Shown piece by piece: positions 7,884 through 16,107 of a DNA stretch of 64,000 nucleotides; the stretch's first letter is position 1, and the number at the start of each line of letters is the position of its first letter. Below the pieces are notes generated by a model. That model had not been told where the DNA came from and made no database searches. It was given only the letters and a program-made list of their open reading frames with translations. This DNA comes from Microbacterium sp. CFH 31415. Lineage in GTDB: Bacteria; Actinomycetota; Actinomycetes; Actinomycetales; Microbacteriaceae. Both the position numbers and the translations under genes were made by a program. The stretch spans positions 106,221 through 170,220 of the forward strand of contig NZ_JAKYXC010000016.1 of assembly GCF_022538185.1 (NCBI RefSeq), read 5' to 3'.

Positions 7884-8666
7884 ATGGAGATCACATCGAC
7901 CGACTTGGGGCTCGCGGCGCGGGTCCAGCAGCTCACGAAGACCTACGGCCGCGGCGAGAGCGGCGTCCGCGCACTGGATGAGGTGTCGGTGGGCATCCGC
8001 CGTGGCGAGTTCACCGCGATCATGGGACCGTCCGGCTCGGGCAAGTCGACGCTCATGCACATCATGGCGGGACTCGATGCCCCGAGCTCGGGTCGCGCGT
8101 GGATCGGCGACACCGACATCACCGGCCTTTCCGACCTCGAGCTCACGATCCTGCGCCGCCGTCGCGTGGGCTTCGTGTTCCAGGCGTTCAACCTCGTGCC
8201 GACGCTCGACGCGCTCGGCAACATCCTGCTGCCGTTCGACCTCGACGGACGCCGCCCGACGGCCCTCGAGAAGGCCCGGATCGACGGCCTGATCGAGGCG
8301 CTCGGCCTCACGCCGCGGCTGCGGCACCGTCCGCACGAGCTCTCGGGCGGCCAGCAGCAGCGCGTCGCCATCGCCCGCGCCCTCGCCACGGCGCCCGACC
8401 TGGTCTTCGCTGACGAGCCCACCGGCAACCTCGACTCGCGCACCGGCCGCGAGGTGCTCGGGCTCCTCGCGGCCGCCAGCCGCGATCACGGCCAGTCGAT
8501 CGCGATGGTCACGCACGACCCGATCGCTGCGAGCCACGCCGACCGCGTGCTCTTCCTCGGCGACGGACGCATCGTCGCCGACAAGCCGCGTCAGACCGCC
8601 GAGGAGATCTCGGCGTACATGCTCGCGAGCGAGCTCGGCACCAGCGAGCCGGCGGTGGCGTCATGA
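7884..8666 (+). CDS. ABC transporter ATP-binding protein, LolD/MacB type
   Basis: Cytoplasmic ATPase of 260 residues pairing with the FtsX-like permease that overlaps its stop by 4 bp (ATGA). Visible motifs are Walker [10 protein letters not shown] (residues 48-56), a Q-loop around [11 protein letters not shown], the signature LSGGQQQR (about residue 152), Walker [15 protein letters not shown] and the H-loop VTHDP. The NLVPTL and TGNLDSRTG features are typical of the MacB/LolD/BceA group, which drives mechanotransmission or antimicrobial-peptide export rather than uptake. I chose the ATG at 7884 ([10 protein letters not shown]) from the -10 box 7 bases upstream and the start of homology. Substrate is unknown; peptide or antibiotic resistance is plausible. 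Confidence 0.92.
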   Translation: MEITSTDLGLAARVQQLTKTYGRGESGVRALDEVSVGIRRGEFTAIMGPSGSGKSTLMHIMAGLDAPSSGRAWIGDTDITGLSDLELTILRRRRVGFVFQAFNLVPTLDALGNILLPFDLDGRRPTALEKARIDGLIEALGLTPRLRHRPHELSGGQQQRVAIARALATAPDLVFADEPTGNLDSRTGREVLGLLAAASRDHGQSIAMVTHDPIAASHADRVLFLGDGRIVADKPRQTAEEISAYMLASELGTSEPAVAS

Positions 8667-10132
8667 CCGCGGTCACCGCACAGGAACGAGTCGAGCGGAT
8701 GCCGCAGCCCCCGGCCGCGCGTCCTCTCGCGTGGCTGCGCGAGCGCGGCATGGGTGCGAGCATCCTCGTCGCCGCCATCTCGAGCGCCTTCGGTGCACTG
8801 CTCCTCACCGCGACGGGGTATCTCGCGGCGATCATGGACGCCGACCCGTATATCGGCGACAGCGAGACGCTGGCCGCGGTGCTCGTGATCATGACGGTGA
8901 TCCTCGTGGGCGTCGCCGTGTACGTCGCCGCGATCGTGACAGCCAACACCTTCTCGACGATCGTGGCGGGCCGCACCAGGCGCATCGCCTTGATGCGTCT
9001 GATCGGAGCATCGGCGTATTCGCAGCGCAACGAGATCGCCCGTCAGGGTCTCGTCGTCGGCGCGATCGGCGCCGTCGTCGGGCTCCTCACCGGAATGCTT
9101 GCGGCGGCCGGCGGCATCGCGCTCGCCGAGGCGCTCCTCGGGGTTCCCGACGTCGGCTACTCGGTCGTACAGGCAGTGCTCGCCATTCCGGCGATCATCG
9201 TGGCGCTCACCACGTGGGCCGCGGCCTGGGTGGGCTCGCGACGCGTGCTGACCGTGACGCCGCTGCAGGCGCTCGGTGGCTCGGTCGAGGCATCCCACGA
9301 CTCGTACACCCGCCGCAAGGGGCGCAACGGAGCCGCGATCGGCCTGTTCGCTTCGGGGGCTGCGCTGCTGGCGGCGGGCATCGCGCTGGGTCTGGTCTCG
9401 CCCCTCGGCGTGGTGATCGCGTTCCTCGGCGGACTGCTGTCGTTCACCGGCCTCGTGCTCGGCTCGACGATGGTCATGCCGCCGGTGCTGCGCCTGGTCG
9501 GCCGCCTGTTCGGCGACTCGGCGACCTCGCGACTCGCGGCCGAGAACGCACTGCGCTACCCGGAGCGATCGAGCCGCATGGCGATCGGCGTCGTGATCGG
9601 TGTGACGCTCGTCACGATGTTCGCCGTCGCTCTCGAGACGGTGAAGGCGGTCGTCGCCGCATCCGGCGGGGGCGAGATCGATCGTGACTTCGAGGCGCTT
9701 CTCGACATGTTCGCCGGCATCATGATGGGCCTCGTCGCCGTCTCGGCGGTCATCGCCGCCGTGGGACTCGTCAACCTCCTGACGATCGGCGTGGTGCAGC
9801 GCCGCCGCGAGCTCGGGCTGCTGCGCTCGCTCGGCGTCTCGACCAGCCAGGTGCGTCGCATGGTGATGCTCGAGGCTGCGCACATCACGATCGCGGCCGT
9901 CGTCACCGGGCTGGTGCTGGGCACGGTCTACGGGTGGGCCGGAGCGCAGTCCGTGCTCGGCTCGGTCGCCGTCCCGCCGGCGTGGCAGTCGCCCACGTTC
10001 GTCGCCCCGGCGCTGCCGTGGCTGCCCATCGCGCTCGTCGTGGTCGCGACCGCCGTGCTCACGCTCGTCGCCGCGGTCGTTCCGACGCGCCTGGCGACGC
10101 GGGTAGCTCCGATCGAGGCGCTCGCCGACTGA
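8663..10132 (+). CDS. FtsX-like ABC permease
   Basis: Membrane protein of 489 residues, partner of the preceding ATPase. There is a hydrophobic segment at about 30-55, further segments at 75-95 and 125-160, and a second set after about residue 225. The FtsX-like core near the C-terminus contains VVQRRRELGLLRSLGVSTSQ followed by three more segments. Two FtsX-type halves in one chain resemble the BceB or fused-permease class. The large extracytoplasmic domain of MacB is absent, so the transported or sensed ligand is unclear. It ends 66 bp before a strong nested hairpin. Confidence 0.88.
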   Translation: MTAVTAQERVERMPQPPAARPLAWLRERGMGASILVAAISSAFGALLLTATGYLAAIMDADPYIGDSETLAAVLVIMTVILVGVAVYVAAIVTANTFSTIVAGRTRRIALMRLIGASAYSQRNEIARQGLVVGAIGAVVGLLTGMLAAAGGIALAEALLGVPDVGYSVVQAVLAIPAIIVALTTWAAAWVGSRRVLTVTPLQALGGSVEASHDSYTRRKGRNGAAIGLFASGAALLAAGIALGLVSPLGVVIAFLGGLLSFTGLVLGSTMVMPPVLRLVGRLFGDSATSRLAAENALRYPERSSRMAIGVVIGVTLVTMFAVALETVKAVVAASGGGEIDRDFEALLDMFAGIMMGLVAVSAVIAAVGLVNLLTIGVVQRRRELGLLRSLGVSTSQVRRMVMLEAAHITIAAVVTGLVLGTVYGWAGAQSVLGSVAVPPAWQSPTFVAPALPWLPIALVVVATAVLTLVAAVVPTRLATRVAPIEALAD

Positions 10133-10198
10133 CGCCCACGCCGGCGCCGGGCCCGGCGCCGCCCGGGCCCCCCTTCCAGTCCCCCATCCCTCCGTTCC

Positions 10199-10271
10199 CC
10201 GCGAGACTGCACCCGGGCGCCGAGACTGCAGCTACGCGCTGCGGTCTCGGCGCACCAGTGCAGTCTCGCGG
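10199..10271. terminator. Nested inverted repeat, probable bidirectional terminator
   Basis: An outer perfect 14-bp stem (10199-10212 with 10258-10271) encloses an inner 15-bp stem (10217-10231 with 10239-10253) that has one G:T-type mismatch and a 7-base loop. Both stems carry the core GAGACTGCA. It lies between the convergent permease and SRPBCC-like genes. No T-tract follows, so a REP-type element is an alternative. Confidence 0.55.
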
Positions 10272-10316
10272 AAGACCCGGGGGGGAGACCGGGGGGAGGA
10301 CCGGGTCCGGGCGGCG

Positions 10317-10823
10317 TCAGATCGCGACGTCGGCCTCGGGGTCGTGGGCCCAGCTCGGTGCGAGGGCGCGGATGCGGGCGGCGCGCCACTGCCACATGCC
10401 CCACAGCACCGGCCAGAGCGCGGGAGCCGTCGGCCCGCCGATCACGAGCCGGTCGCGCCAGAGTGTCTTGGATGGTTCGCCCGGCGCGGGTGAGACCGCC
10501 ATCTGGTGGTCCCACACGTCGAGACTGGCGAGGGGACCGGTGAGCGGGATGCCGCTGTCACGGAAGATGCGCACGGGGCCCGCCGGCTCGTCGACCACGC
10601 GCTCGCTCACGTGGATCAGCTGGCGGCCGGACGGCACGCCGAAGGCCGAGAGCTGCACGGGCACGTCGTCGCCGGGCGACCACGCCGTCGGCAGCCCGTC
10701 GGGTACGAGCGGCTCGAGCCCGAGCACGGGGCCGTAGAGCTCCGCCACCGCGCGGGGCGAGTGGAGGGCCCGCCAGGCGGCGTCGGCGTCGCAGTCGATC
10801 ACGAGCTTGAGCAGGATGCGCAT
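10317..10823 (-). CDS. SRPBCC/START-like protein of unknown function
   Basis: Cytoplasmic protein of 168 residues. The start MRILLKLVIDCDADAAWRALHSP looks like the first strand and helix of a polyketide-cyclase/START fold, and the end has an amphipathic helix (WGMWQWRAARIRALAP), as in that fold. Ligand and role cannot be told. I chose the ATG at 10823; the upstream frame to 10988 is Arg/Pro-rich and looks non-coding. It converges on the FtsX-like permease gene and is divergent from the phosphosulfolactate phosphatase gene. Confidence 0.7.
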   Translation of the reverse strand: MRILLKLVIDCDADAAWRALHSPRAVAELYGPVLGLEPLVPDGLPTAWSPGDDVPVQLSAFGVPSGRQLIHVSERVVDEPAGPVRIFRDSGIPLTGPLASLDVWDHQMAVSPAPGEPSKTLWRDRLVIGGPTAPALWPVLWGMWQWRAARIRALAPSWAHDPEADVAI

Positions 10824-11056
10824 GCTCCAGTCTCGCACCGTGCACCGCGGGCGGGTGGAGGGGCAGGTCTGCCGAGCCGCCTGCCGTGCCGCAACCCCGC
10901 CCGACACCGGCTCGGCGGTGCGGCCGGTGCGATCGTCCGGGCCCGCCGTGCCACGACTCCGCCTGGCACACGCTCGGCCGCGCTTCACGTGCCGTCTTCG
11001 TGCGGGTGACGGCGGGCGGACGCCCTCGCGGGTCGGAGTTGCGACACATGCCGCCG

Positions 11057-11062
11057 TACGCT
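11057..11062 (+). promoter_or_regulatory. -10 box (TACGCT) for a leaderless mRNA
   Basis: TACGCT is followed by 6 bases and then the ATG at 11069. This supports that start over the in-frame ATG at 11048. Confidence 0.45.
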
Positions 11063-11068
11063 GGACGG

Positions 11069-11710
11069 ATGCCCGGCCACCTGTTCGACCAGTCCTCCTA
11101 CCAGGTGCGTCTCGACTGGGGCGTCGACGGTCTCGTGCGCGTCGCCCCGAGCGACGTCATCGTGGTGGTCGACGTGCTCCGGTTCTCGTCGACGGTCATC
11201 CAGGCCGTCGAGAACGGAAAGGCGGTGGAACTGGATGCCGCGGCCCACGCGGTCTCGATCAACGGCGCGGCCGTCGCCGAGGCCGCAGCCGGATCAGGTG
11301 CCACCGTGCTGCTGGGGGGCCTGCGCAACGCGTCCGCAGTGGCGCGCGCGGTCATGACGATCCAGCACCACCGCGGCGACCGCACGAGCATCGCCGTCAT
11401 CGCCTGCGGAGAGCGCGTCTCGGCTGATGCCGTCGCCCCGCTGCGCTTCGCCGTCGAAGACCTGATGGGTGCAGGAGCCGTCGTCGACGCGCTCGCCGAG
11501 CTCGGCATCGACCACTCGTCGCCTGACGCCGCCGTCGCGGGCGAGGGGTTCCGGGCACTGCGCGGCGCCGCTCGGCACCTCGTCACCGCGAGCGGCTCCG
11601 GCCGCGAGCTCGAGGCAGCGGGACGGCGGGACGAGGTGCTCGCCGCGGCCGCCGTGGACGCGGCATCCGTCGTCCCCGTCCTTCGCGAGGGCGCGTTCGA
11701 AGCCTTCTGA
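11069..11710 (+). CDS. 2-phosphosulfolactate phosphatase family protein (ComB-like)
   Basis: Cytosolic protein of 213 residues in the ComB family, whose archetype removes phosphate from 2-phosphosulfolactate in coenzyme M synthesis with Mg2+. The hallmark early segment VIVVVDVLRFSST (D35) is present, as are VLLGGLRNASAVARAV, the IAVIACGER segment and the acidic/serine-rich C-terminal region. No ComA or ComC homologue is nearby, and actinobacteria of this type do not make coenzyme M, so the true substrate is probably another phosphorylated acid. The ATG at 11069 is supported by TACGCT 6 bases upstream; ATG 11048 is an alternative. The sequence after the stop is a repeat-rich tract with no gene. 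Confidence 0.8.
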   Translation: MPGHLFDQSSYQVRLDWGVDGLVRVAPSDVIVVVDVLRFSSTVIQAVENGKAVELDAAAHAVSINGAAVAEAAAGSGATVLLGGLRNASAVARAVMTIQHHRGDRTSIAVIACGERVSADAVAPLRFAVEDLMGAGAVVDALAELGIDHSSPDAAVAGEGFRALRGAARHLVTASGSGRELEAAGRRDEVLAAAAVDAASVVPVLREGAFEAF

Positions 11711-12073
11711 CACCAGCGCGCCGCACAGACACCGGATCCAGGACACCGGCGCGCCGCGCAGGACAGTCGGACCCCCGTGCCCCGTCACTCGCACCGAAGC
11801 ACCGCGCCCCGCACCGCCGCCGCGACGCGCGCACCCGGGCACCCGGCGCCGCGACACCTGCATCCGCCCAGGCACCCGCCGCCCCGGACCCCCGGGCCCC
11901 GTCACCCGCACCGAGGCACCGCGCCCCACACCCGGACCCCCGCCGCGACGCCCGCACCCGGACCCCCGCCGCGACGCCCGCACCCGGGCACCCGGCGCCG
12001 CGACAACTGCACCCGCCGCCGTGGCACCCACCGCCGGGGCACCCACCGCCGCGACTGCCGACGCCCTCCCGGG
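11711..12073. other. GC-extreme intergenic tract without a gene
   Basis: This 363-base stretch between two convergent genes is almost pure C/G-rich low-complexity sequence. It contains a duplicated block (11768-11862 and 11885-12011) with a 26-bp tandem repeat inside the second copy. Open frames across it exist on both strands but give only Arg/Pro- or Gly-rich peptides with no recognisable domain, so I call no gene. Confidence 0.7.
11768..12011 (+). repeat. Imperfect direct duplication with internal 26-bp tandem repeat
   Basis: Block 11768-11862 recurs at 11885-12011. Both begin CGGACCCCCG and end in GCGACA(A/C)CTGCA. The second copy is longer because a 26-bp unit (11930-11955, 11956-11981) is present twice. 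The pattern suggests slippage or unequal recombination. Confidence 0.65.
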
Positions 12074-12562
12074 TCAGCGCGGGGTCATCGCCGCCAGGCG
12101 CGTCGCCGGGGTGATCTCGCGCCGCGTCCATGTGAAGGTGAACCGCTCGTCGAAGCGCGGCGCGCACTTCGCGCACGAGGTCGGACGGGTGGCGCGGCGA
12201 TGCCGGTACGCGACGTGCCCGGCCGGGCACACGCCCACCCACGGCGCCAGGTCGGTGGCCGTCTCGCCGTGATGGGTGGTGCCGCCCACGTAGCCGAGGT
12301 CGCGGGCGACGGCCTTCCACTTGGCGCCGTGGCCCGCCGCCGGCCCGGCGAGCGCGTGGGCCACCTCGTGCAGCAGCGTCTGGTGGTTGGTGTCGTCGTC
12401 GTGGCGTGCGGCGAGGTATCGCGAGACGCTGATGCGACGGCTCGTGTAGTCGCACAGTCCGGCACGGCGCTTGGCGTTGTCGAACGCGAACGACCACGAG
12501 TCATCGAGGTGGGTCGAGATGAGCGCCTCAGCCCAGAGGCGCACGCGATGCAGGTCCGACAT
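12074..12562 (-). CDS. SprT-like zinc metallopeptidase domain protein
   Basis: Small cytosolic protein of 162 residues. It has the metalloprotease motif H65-E66-V67-A68-H69 (HEVAHAL) followed by HGAKWK, as in SprT/Spartan-like families. A C-terminal zinc-ribbon-like set follows: C112, H116, C130, C133 (VCPAGH...SCAKC). Eukaryotic relatives cut DNA-protein crosslinks; bacterial SprT-like proteins are poorly characterised. TACTCT lies 7 bases before the ATG at 12562, so the mRNA is probably leaderless. The TPR gene on the same strand ends 30 bp upstream. Confidence 0.87.
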   Translation of the reverse strand: MSDLHRVRLWAEALISTHLDDSWSFAFDNAKRRAGLCDYTSRRISVSRYLAARHDDDTNHQTLLHEVAHALAGPAAGHGAKWKAVARDLGYVGGTTHHGETATDLAPWVGVCPAGHVAYRHRRATRPTSCAKCAPRFDERFTFTWTRREITPATRLAAMTPR

Positions 12563-12569
12563 GAACGCG

Positions 12570-12575
12570 AGAGTA
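12570..12575 (-). promoter_or_regulatory. -10 box (TACTCT) for a leaderless sprT-like mRNA
   Basis: On the minus strand TACTCT is separated from the ATG at 12562 by 7 bases. No ribosome site is visible. Confidence 0.45.
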
Positions 12576-12592
12576 GGGGGTGGCTGCGACAG

Positions 12593-13120
12593 TCAGCTGG
12601 CGACGGATGCCGCGGCCCGGCGCCGGTCTGCGGCATCGATCGCGAGCAGCGTGGACTCGAGCTGGTCGTCGGGGGCTCCGGACTCCTGGCGCAGGAACAG
12701 AGCCCGCTTGAAGTCCCGCCGCGCCGACTCGTAGTCGCCGGCTTCGTAGTGGGTGCGGCCGCGGTGCTGATAGGCGAACGCGGCGATGCCGGCCCAGCCC
12801 TGGCCGTCGGCCTCTTCGGCGCAGGTCGTGAGCTCCTGGTCGGCCGCGGCGTACGCGCCGCGCGTCTGCAGCACCGAGGCGTGCAGGATGCGGGCGCGCA
12901 GCAGGTCCTTGCGGGTGCCGGCCATGCGGGCGACGCGCACCGACTGCTCCGAGACGACGAGGGCATCCTCGGTGCGATCGAGCACCTTCAGCAGCCACAC
13001 GCGCTCGAGCAGGGCCGGAAGGCTGCGCTGCTCGCCGATCTCGTCGAGGCGCTCCTTGCACTGGCGGGGATCCACCTTCTCGCGGAGGGTGTCGGGGTCG
13101 TACCCGCGGATGTAGCTCAC
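12593..13120 (-). CDS. Tetratricopeptide-like protein
   Basis: Helical protein of 175 residues. Helix-turn-helix pairs at about residues 40-150 (LLERVWLLKVLDRTEDAL, YQHRGRTHYEAGDYESARRDFKRAL) carry the Gly/Ala/Tyr spacing of TPR repeats, so it probably binds another protein. The start is GTG at 13120 with GGGAG 5 bases upstream. Its role is unknown. Neighbours are the SprT-like gene and a spermidine-synthase-like gene on the same strand. Confidence 0.78.
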   Translation of the reverse strand: MSYIRGYDPDTLREKVDPRQCKERLDEIGEQRSLPALLERVWLLKVLDRTEDALVVSEQSVRVARMAGTRKDLLRARILHASVLQTRGAYAAADQELTTCAEEADGQGWAGIAAFAYQHRGRTHYEAGDYESARRDFKRALFLRQESGAPDDQLESTLLAIDAADRRRAAASVAS

Positions 13121-13232
13121 AGCGACTCCCTTCGCACACGGTCAGCTCGCTGCATCCAGTGTGCCGCCGGGCGAGCGCTGTCCGGCCGTGCCACGCCGGG
13201 GCGCGGCATCCCACCGCCGTCGGAAGCGACGG

Positions 13233-14096
13233 TCAGCGGTCGAACAGCGACGACGACGGCTTCGGCGAGTCTGTCGCGTCGCCGTCGGTCGCGACCCGGG
13301 CGCCGCGGGCGAACTCGACGACCTCGGCGCCCTGCGCCACCTTCGCAGGGTGCGGGCCGGCCGCCATGAGGCGCGGCAGCCACTCCGTGGGGAGGGGAGC
13401 TCGGGATGCCGCGATCACGAGATTGCCGAAGCGGCGACCCTTCAGCGTCTGCACCTCGGCGAGCACGATGACGTGCTCGAGCACCGCCGCGACCGTCGCG
13501 ACCTGGCGGCGGGCGAAGGCGAGCCCGGCCCCGTCGGCGACGTTGACCAGCAGCACGCCGTCGGGCGCGAGGAAGCGCGCAGCCTCGGTGTAGAACTCCA
13601 CGGTGGTGAGATGGGCGGGCGTCTGGGCGCCCGAGTAGACGTCGGACACGACGAGGTCGGCCGCGCCGATCAGCCCCGCGGGCAGGCGGCCCAGCACCGC
13701 GCGGGCGTCGCCGATCCGCACGCGGATAGATGCCCCGCGCGGGAGCGGGAGATTCTCGCGCACGAGGTCCCACAGCGCCGGCTCGAGCTCGGCGACCTGC
13801 TGCCGCGAGCCCGGCCGCGTCGCCTCGACGTACCGCGGGATCGTGAGGGCGCCGGCACCGAGATGGATCGCGGTGAGCGGCTGGCCCGGTATCCGCAGTC
13901 TGTCGATCACCGCGCCCATGCGCGCCACGTACTCGAAGTGCAGGTGGGTGGGGTCGTCGAGGTCGACGTGCGACTGGGGCGTGCCGTCGACGTCGAGCTC
14001 CCATCCGCCGCCGAACGCCGAGGGCACGATAGAGGCGATGGCCCCGTCGAGCAGACGCGCCGAAGGAGCGGATGCCTCGTTCCCCCCGCGCGCCAT
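13233..14096 (-). CDS. Spermidine-synthase-like methyltransferase-fold protein
   Basis: Rossmann-fold protein of 287 residues of the kind annotated as fused-MFS/spermidine synthase. The cofactor-binding segment is LTAIHLGAGALTIPRYV, followed by an acidic strand end (VAELEPALWDLV) and the motif VVSDVYSGAQTPAHLTTVEF. The polyamine-binding residues of true spermidine synthases are not obvious and no ado-Met decarboxylase is nearby, so spermidine synthesis should not be assumed. I chose the ATG at 14096 because TAACGT lies 7 bases upstream and homology begins there; the open frame continues to 14507 through promoter-like DNA. Confidence 0.82.
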   Translation of the reverse strand: MARGGNEASAPSARLLDGAIASIVPSAFGGGWELDVDGTPQSHVDLDDPTHLHFEYVARMGAVIDRLRIPGQPLTAIHLGAGALTIPRYVEATRPGSRQQVAELEPALWDLVRENLPLPRGASIRVRIGDARAVLGRLPAGLIGAADLVVSDVYSGAQTPAHLTTVEFYTEAARFLAPDGVLLVNVADGAGLAFARRQVATVAAVLEHVIVLAEVQTLKGRRFGNLVIAASRAPLPTEWLPRLMAAGPHPAKVAQGAEVVEFARGARVATDGDATDSPKPSSSLFDR

Positions 14097-14103
14097 GACC
14101 CTC

Positions 14104-14109
14104 ACGTTA
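14104..14109 (-). promoter_or_regulatory. -10 box (TAACGT) for a leaderless mRNA
   Basis: TAACGT on the minus strand is followed by 7 bases and the ATG at 14096. Confidence 0.45.
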
Positions 14110-14191
14110 GCGCGGTCCGACCGCCGCTCCGGGGCCGGATTGACACATCTGCACTCGCGACGGCGTCGTCCGCGAGCACATCGCTGAGCCG

Positions 14192-14219
14192 CTGGACGTC
14201 CGCGCGGTCGAAACATAAT
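14192..14219 (+). promoter_or_regulatory. Candidate promoter of the dipeptide transporter genes
   Basis: CTGGAC (14192-14197), 16 bases, then CATAAT (14214-14219), giving a leader of about 125 nt before the ATG at 14353. The local AT-rich patch (AAACATAATCGAGACAT) stands out in this region. TGTAAT at 14231-14236 is an alternative -10 box. Confidence 0.38.
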
Positions 14220-14352
14220 CGAGACATAGGTGTAATCGCCGCAGCGTCCGCGTCCAGGTAGCGTCGATGCATCACACCCCCTGAGGGCGCCCCACGCCTC
14301 GCCTGCACGATGCCGTGAGCGGCGCCCACATGACATGGAAGGTGCACAGCAC

Positions 14353-16020
14353 ATGCTCCACACTTCGAAGAGGCGCCTTCTCGCGGGCGCCGCGGCGGTC
14401 GCCATCGGCGCCGTCGTCCTCACCGCCTGCGCCAGCGAGCGCGGCGGCGGCGGCGAGACCGGCGAGGCGAGCGACGTCGACTCGACGTTCGTCTTCGCGG
14501 CATCCAACGACCCCTCGGGTCTCGACCCCGCCTTCGCCAGCGACGGCGAGACCTTCCGCGTCGCGCGTCAGATCTTCGAGGGACTCGTGGGTGTCGAGCC
14601 GGGAACGGCCGACCCCGCCCCGCTCCTCGCCGAGAGCTGGGAGCAGTCCGAGGACGGTCTGTCGTACACCTTCACGCTGAAGGAGGGCGTCACCTTCCAC
14701 GACGGCACCGACTTCAACGCCGAAGCCGTCTGCGCGAACTTCGAGCGCTGGTACAACTGGACCGGCCTCGCCCAGTCCGAGAGCCTGTCGTACTACTACG
14801 GCTCGCTCTTCAAGGGCTTCGCCGACTCGCCCGAGACCGCGGTCTACGAGTCCTGCACGGCCGACGACGAGACGCACGCGACGGTCACGCTCACGCAGCC
14901 GTTCGCCGGCTTCATCGCGGCCCTGTCGCTCCCCGCGTTCTCGATGCAGAGCCCGACGGCTCTCGCCGAGTACGACGCCGACGGCGTGGGCGGCACCGAG
15001 GAGTCCCCCACGCTCAGCGAGTACGCCAACGCGCACCCGACCGGCACCGGTCCGTTCGTCTTCGACGAGTGGGCGCCGGGCGAGCAGGTCACCCTCACGG
15101 CTTACCCCGAGTACTGGGGCGAGCAGGGCCAGGTGCAGGAGATCATCTTCCGCACCATCAGCGACACCACCGCGCGCCGTCAGGCGCTCGAGTCGGGCAG
15201 CATCGACGGCTACGACCTCGTCGCCCCCGCTGACACCGCCGCCCTCGAGGAGGCCGGCTACAACGTCATGCAGCGCGACCCGTTCACGATCCTCTACCTC
15301 GGCATGAACCAGGCCGTTCCGGAGCTCGCGAACCCGCTGGTGCGCGAGGCGATCCACCACGCCATCGACAAGGAGGCCCTGGTCACCCAGGTCCTGCCCG
15401 AGGGCACCGAGGTCGCGACGCAGTTCATCCCGCCGGTGGTCACGGGCTGGAACGAGGACGTCACCACGTACGACTACGACCCGGAGCGCGCCAAGGAGCT
15501 GCTCGCCGAGGCGGGCTACCCCGACGGTCTGACCCTCATGTTCAACTACCCGACGAACGTGTCGCGTCCGTACATGCCCAACCCGGAGCAGATCTTCACC
15601 AACCTGGCCTCGCAGCTCGAGGCCGTGGGCATCACGGTCACCCCGGCGGGCAACGAGTGGAACCCGGCGTACCTCGACCGCATCCAGGGCGGCGCGGACC
15701 ACGGTCTGCACCTGCTCGGCTGGACCGGTGACTACAACGACACCGACAACTTCGTCGGCGTCTTCTTCGGACAGGCCTCGAACGAGTGGGGCTTCGACAA
15801 CCCCGAGCTGTTCGAGGCGCTCACCGAGGCCCGCGGCACGGCCGACATCGAGGAGCAGACGGCGCAGTACCTGGCCATCAACGAGATGATCGCGGAGTTC
15901 AACCCCGGCGTCCCGCTGGCCCACCCCGCTCCGTCGCTGGCCTTCGACCCGCGCGTCGAGTCGTACCCGGCCAGCCCGGTCAACGACGAGGTGTTCAACC
16001 AGATCGTCCTCACCGAGTGA
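14353..16020 (+). CDS. Peptide ABC transporter substrate-binding lipoprotein (SBP_bac_5)
   Basis: Secreted lipoprotein of 555 residues with a signal peptide and lipobox VLTAC (lipidated C26). The family-5 solute-binding fold follows: NDPSGLDPAFASDGETF, the FTLKEGVTFHDGTDFNAEAV motif, VREAIHHAIDKEALV and the C-terminal lobe. Such proteins bind di- or oligopeptides, or nickel/haem-type ligands; the exact ligand cannot be told. I chose the ATG at 14353 because GGAAGG lies 10 bases upstream; the ATG six codons earlier has no ribosome site. Two permease genes follow after a strong hairpin that may lower their expression relative to the binding protein. Confidence 0.93.
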   Translation: MLHTSKRRLLAGAAAVAIGAVVLTACASERGGGGETGEASDVDSTFVFAASNDPSGLDPAFASDGETFRVARQIFEGLVGVEPGTADPAPLLAESWEQSEDGLSYTFTLKEGVTFHDGTDFNAEAVCANFERWYNWTGLAQSESLSYYYGSLFKGFADSPETAVYESCTADDETHATVTLTQPFAGFIAALSLPAFSMQSPTALAEYDADGVGGTEESPTLSEYANAHPTGTGPFVFDEWAPGEQVTLTAYPEYWGEQGQVQEIIFRTISDTTARRQALESGSIDGYDLVAPADTAALEEAGYNVMQRDPFTILYLGMNQAVPELANPLVREAIHHAIDKEALVTQVLPEGTEVATQFIPPVVTGWNEDVTTYDYDPERAKELLAEAGYPDGLTLMFNYPTNVSRPYMPNPEQIFTNLASQLEAVGITVTPAGNEWNPAYLDRIQGGADHGLHLLGWTGDYNDTDNFVGVFFGQASNEWGFDNPELFEALTEARGTADIEEQTAQYLAINEMIAEFNPGVPLAHPAPSLAFDPRVESYPASPVNDEVFNQIVLTE

Positions 16021-16028
16021 CGAACTGA

Positions 16029-16070
16029 CGGATGCCGCGGGTCGGGCACACGCCTGACCCGCGGCATCCG
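16029..16070 (+). terminator. Perfect 15-bp intercistronic hairpin
   Basis: CGGATGCCGCGGGTC (16029-16043) pairs exactly with 16056-16070 across a 12-base loop, 8 bases after the binding-protein stop and 38 before the permease GTG. There is no T-tract, so it is more likely an attenuator or 3'-end stabiliser than a full terminator. Confidence 0.55.
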
Positions 16071-16107
16071 CGTTCCCCTCTCATCCTGGAACCCGGAGTC
16101 TTGTGTA

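Noticed and set aside
11768..12011. Possible CRISPR array
   Set aside because: The repeats are tandem or imperfect with no regular spacers, and there are no cas genes.
11294..12497. Gly/Arg-rich open frames on the minus strand across the repeat tract
   Set aside because: They arise from the C-rich duplication and have no start signals or domains.
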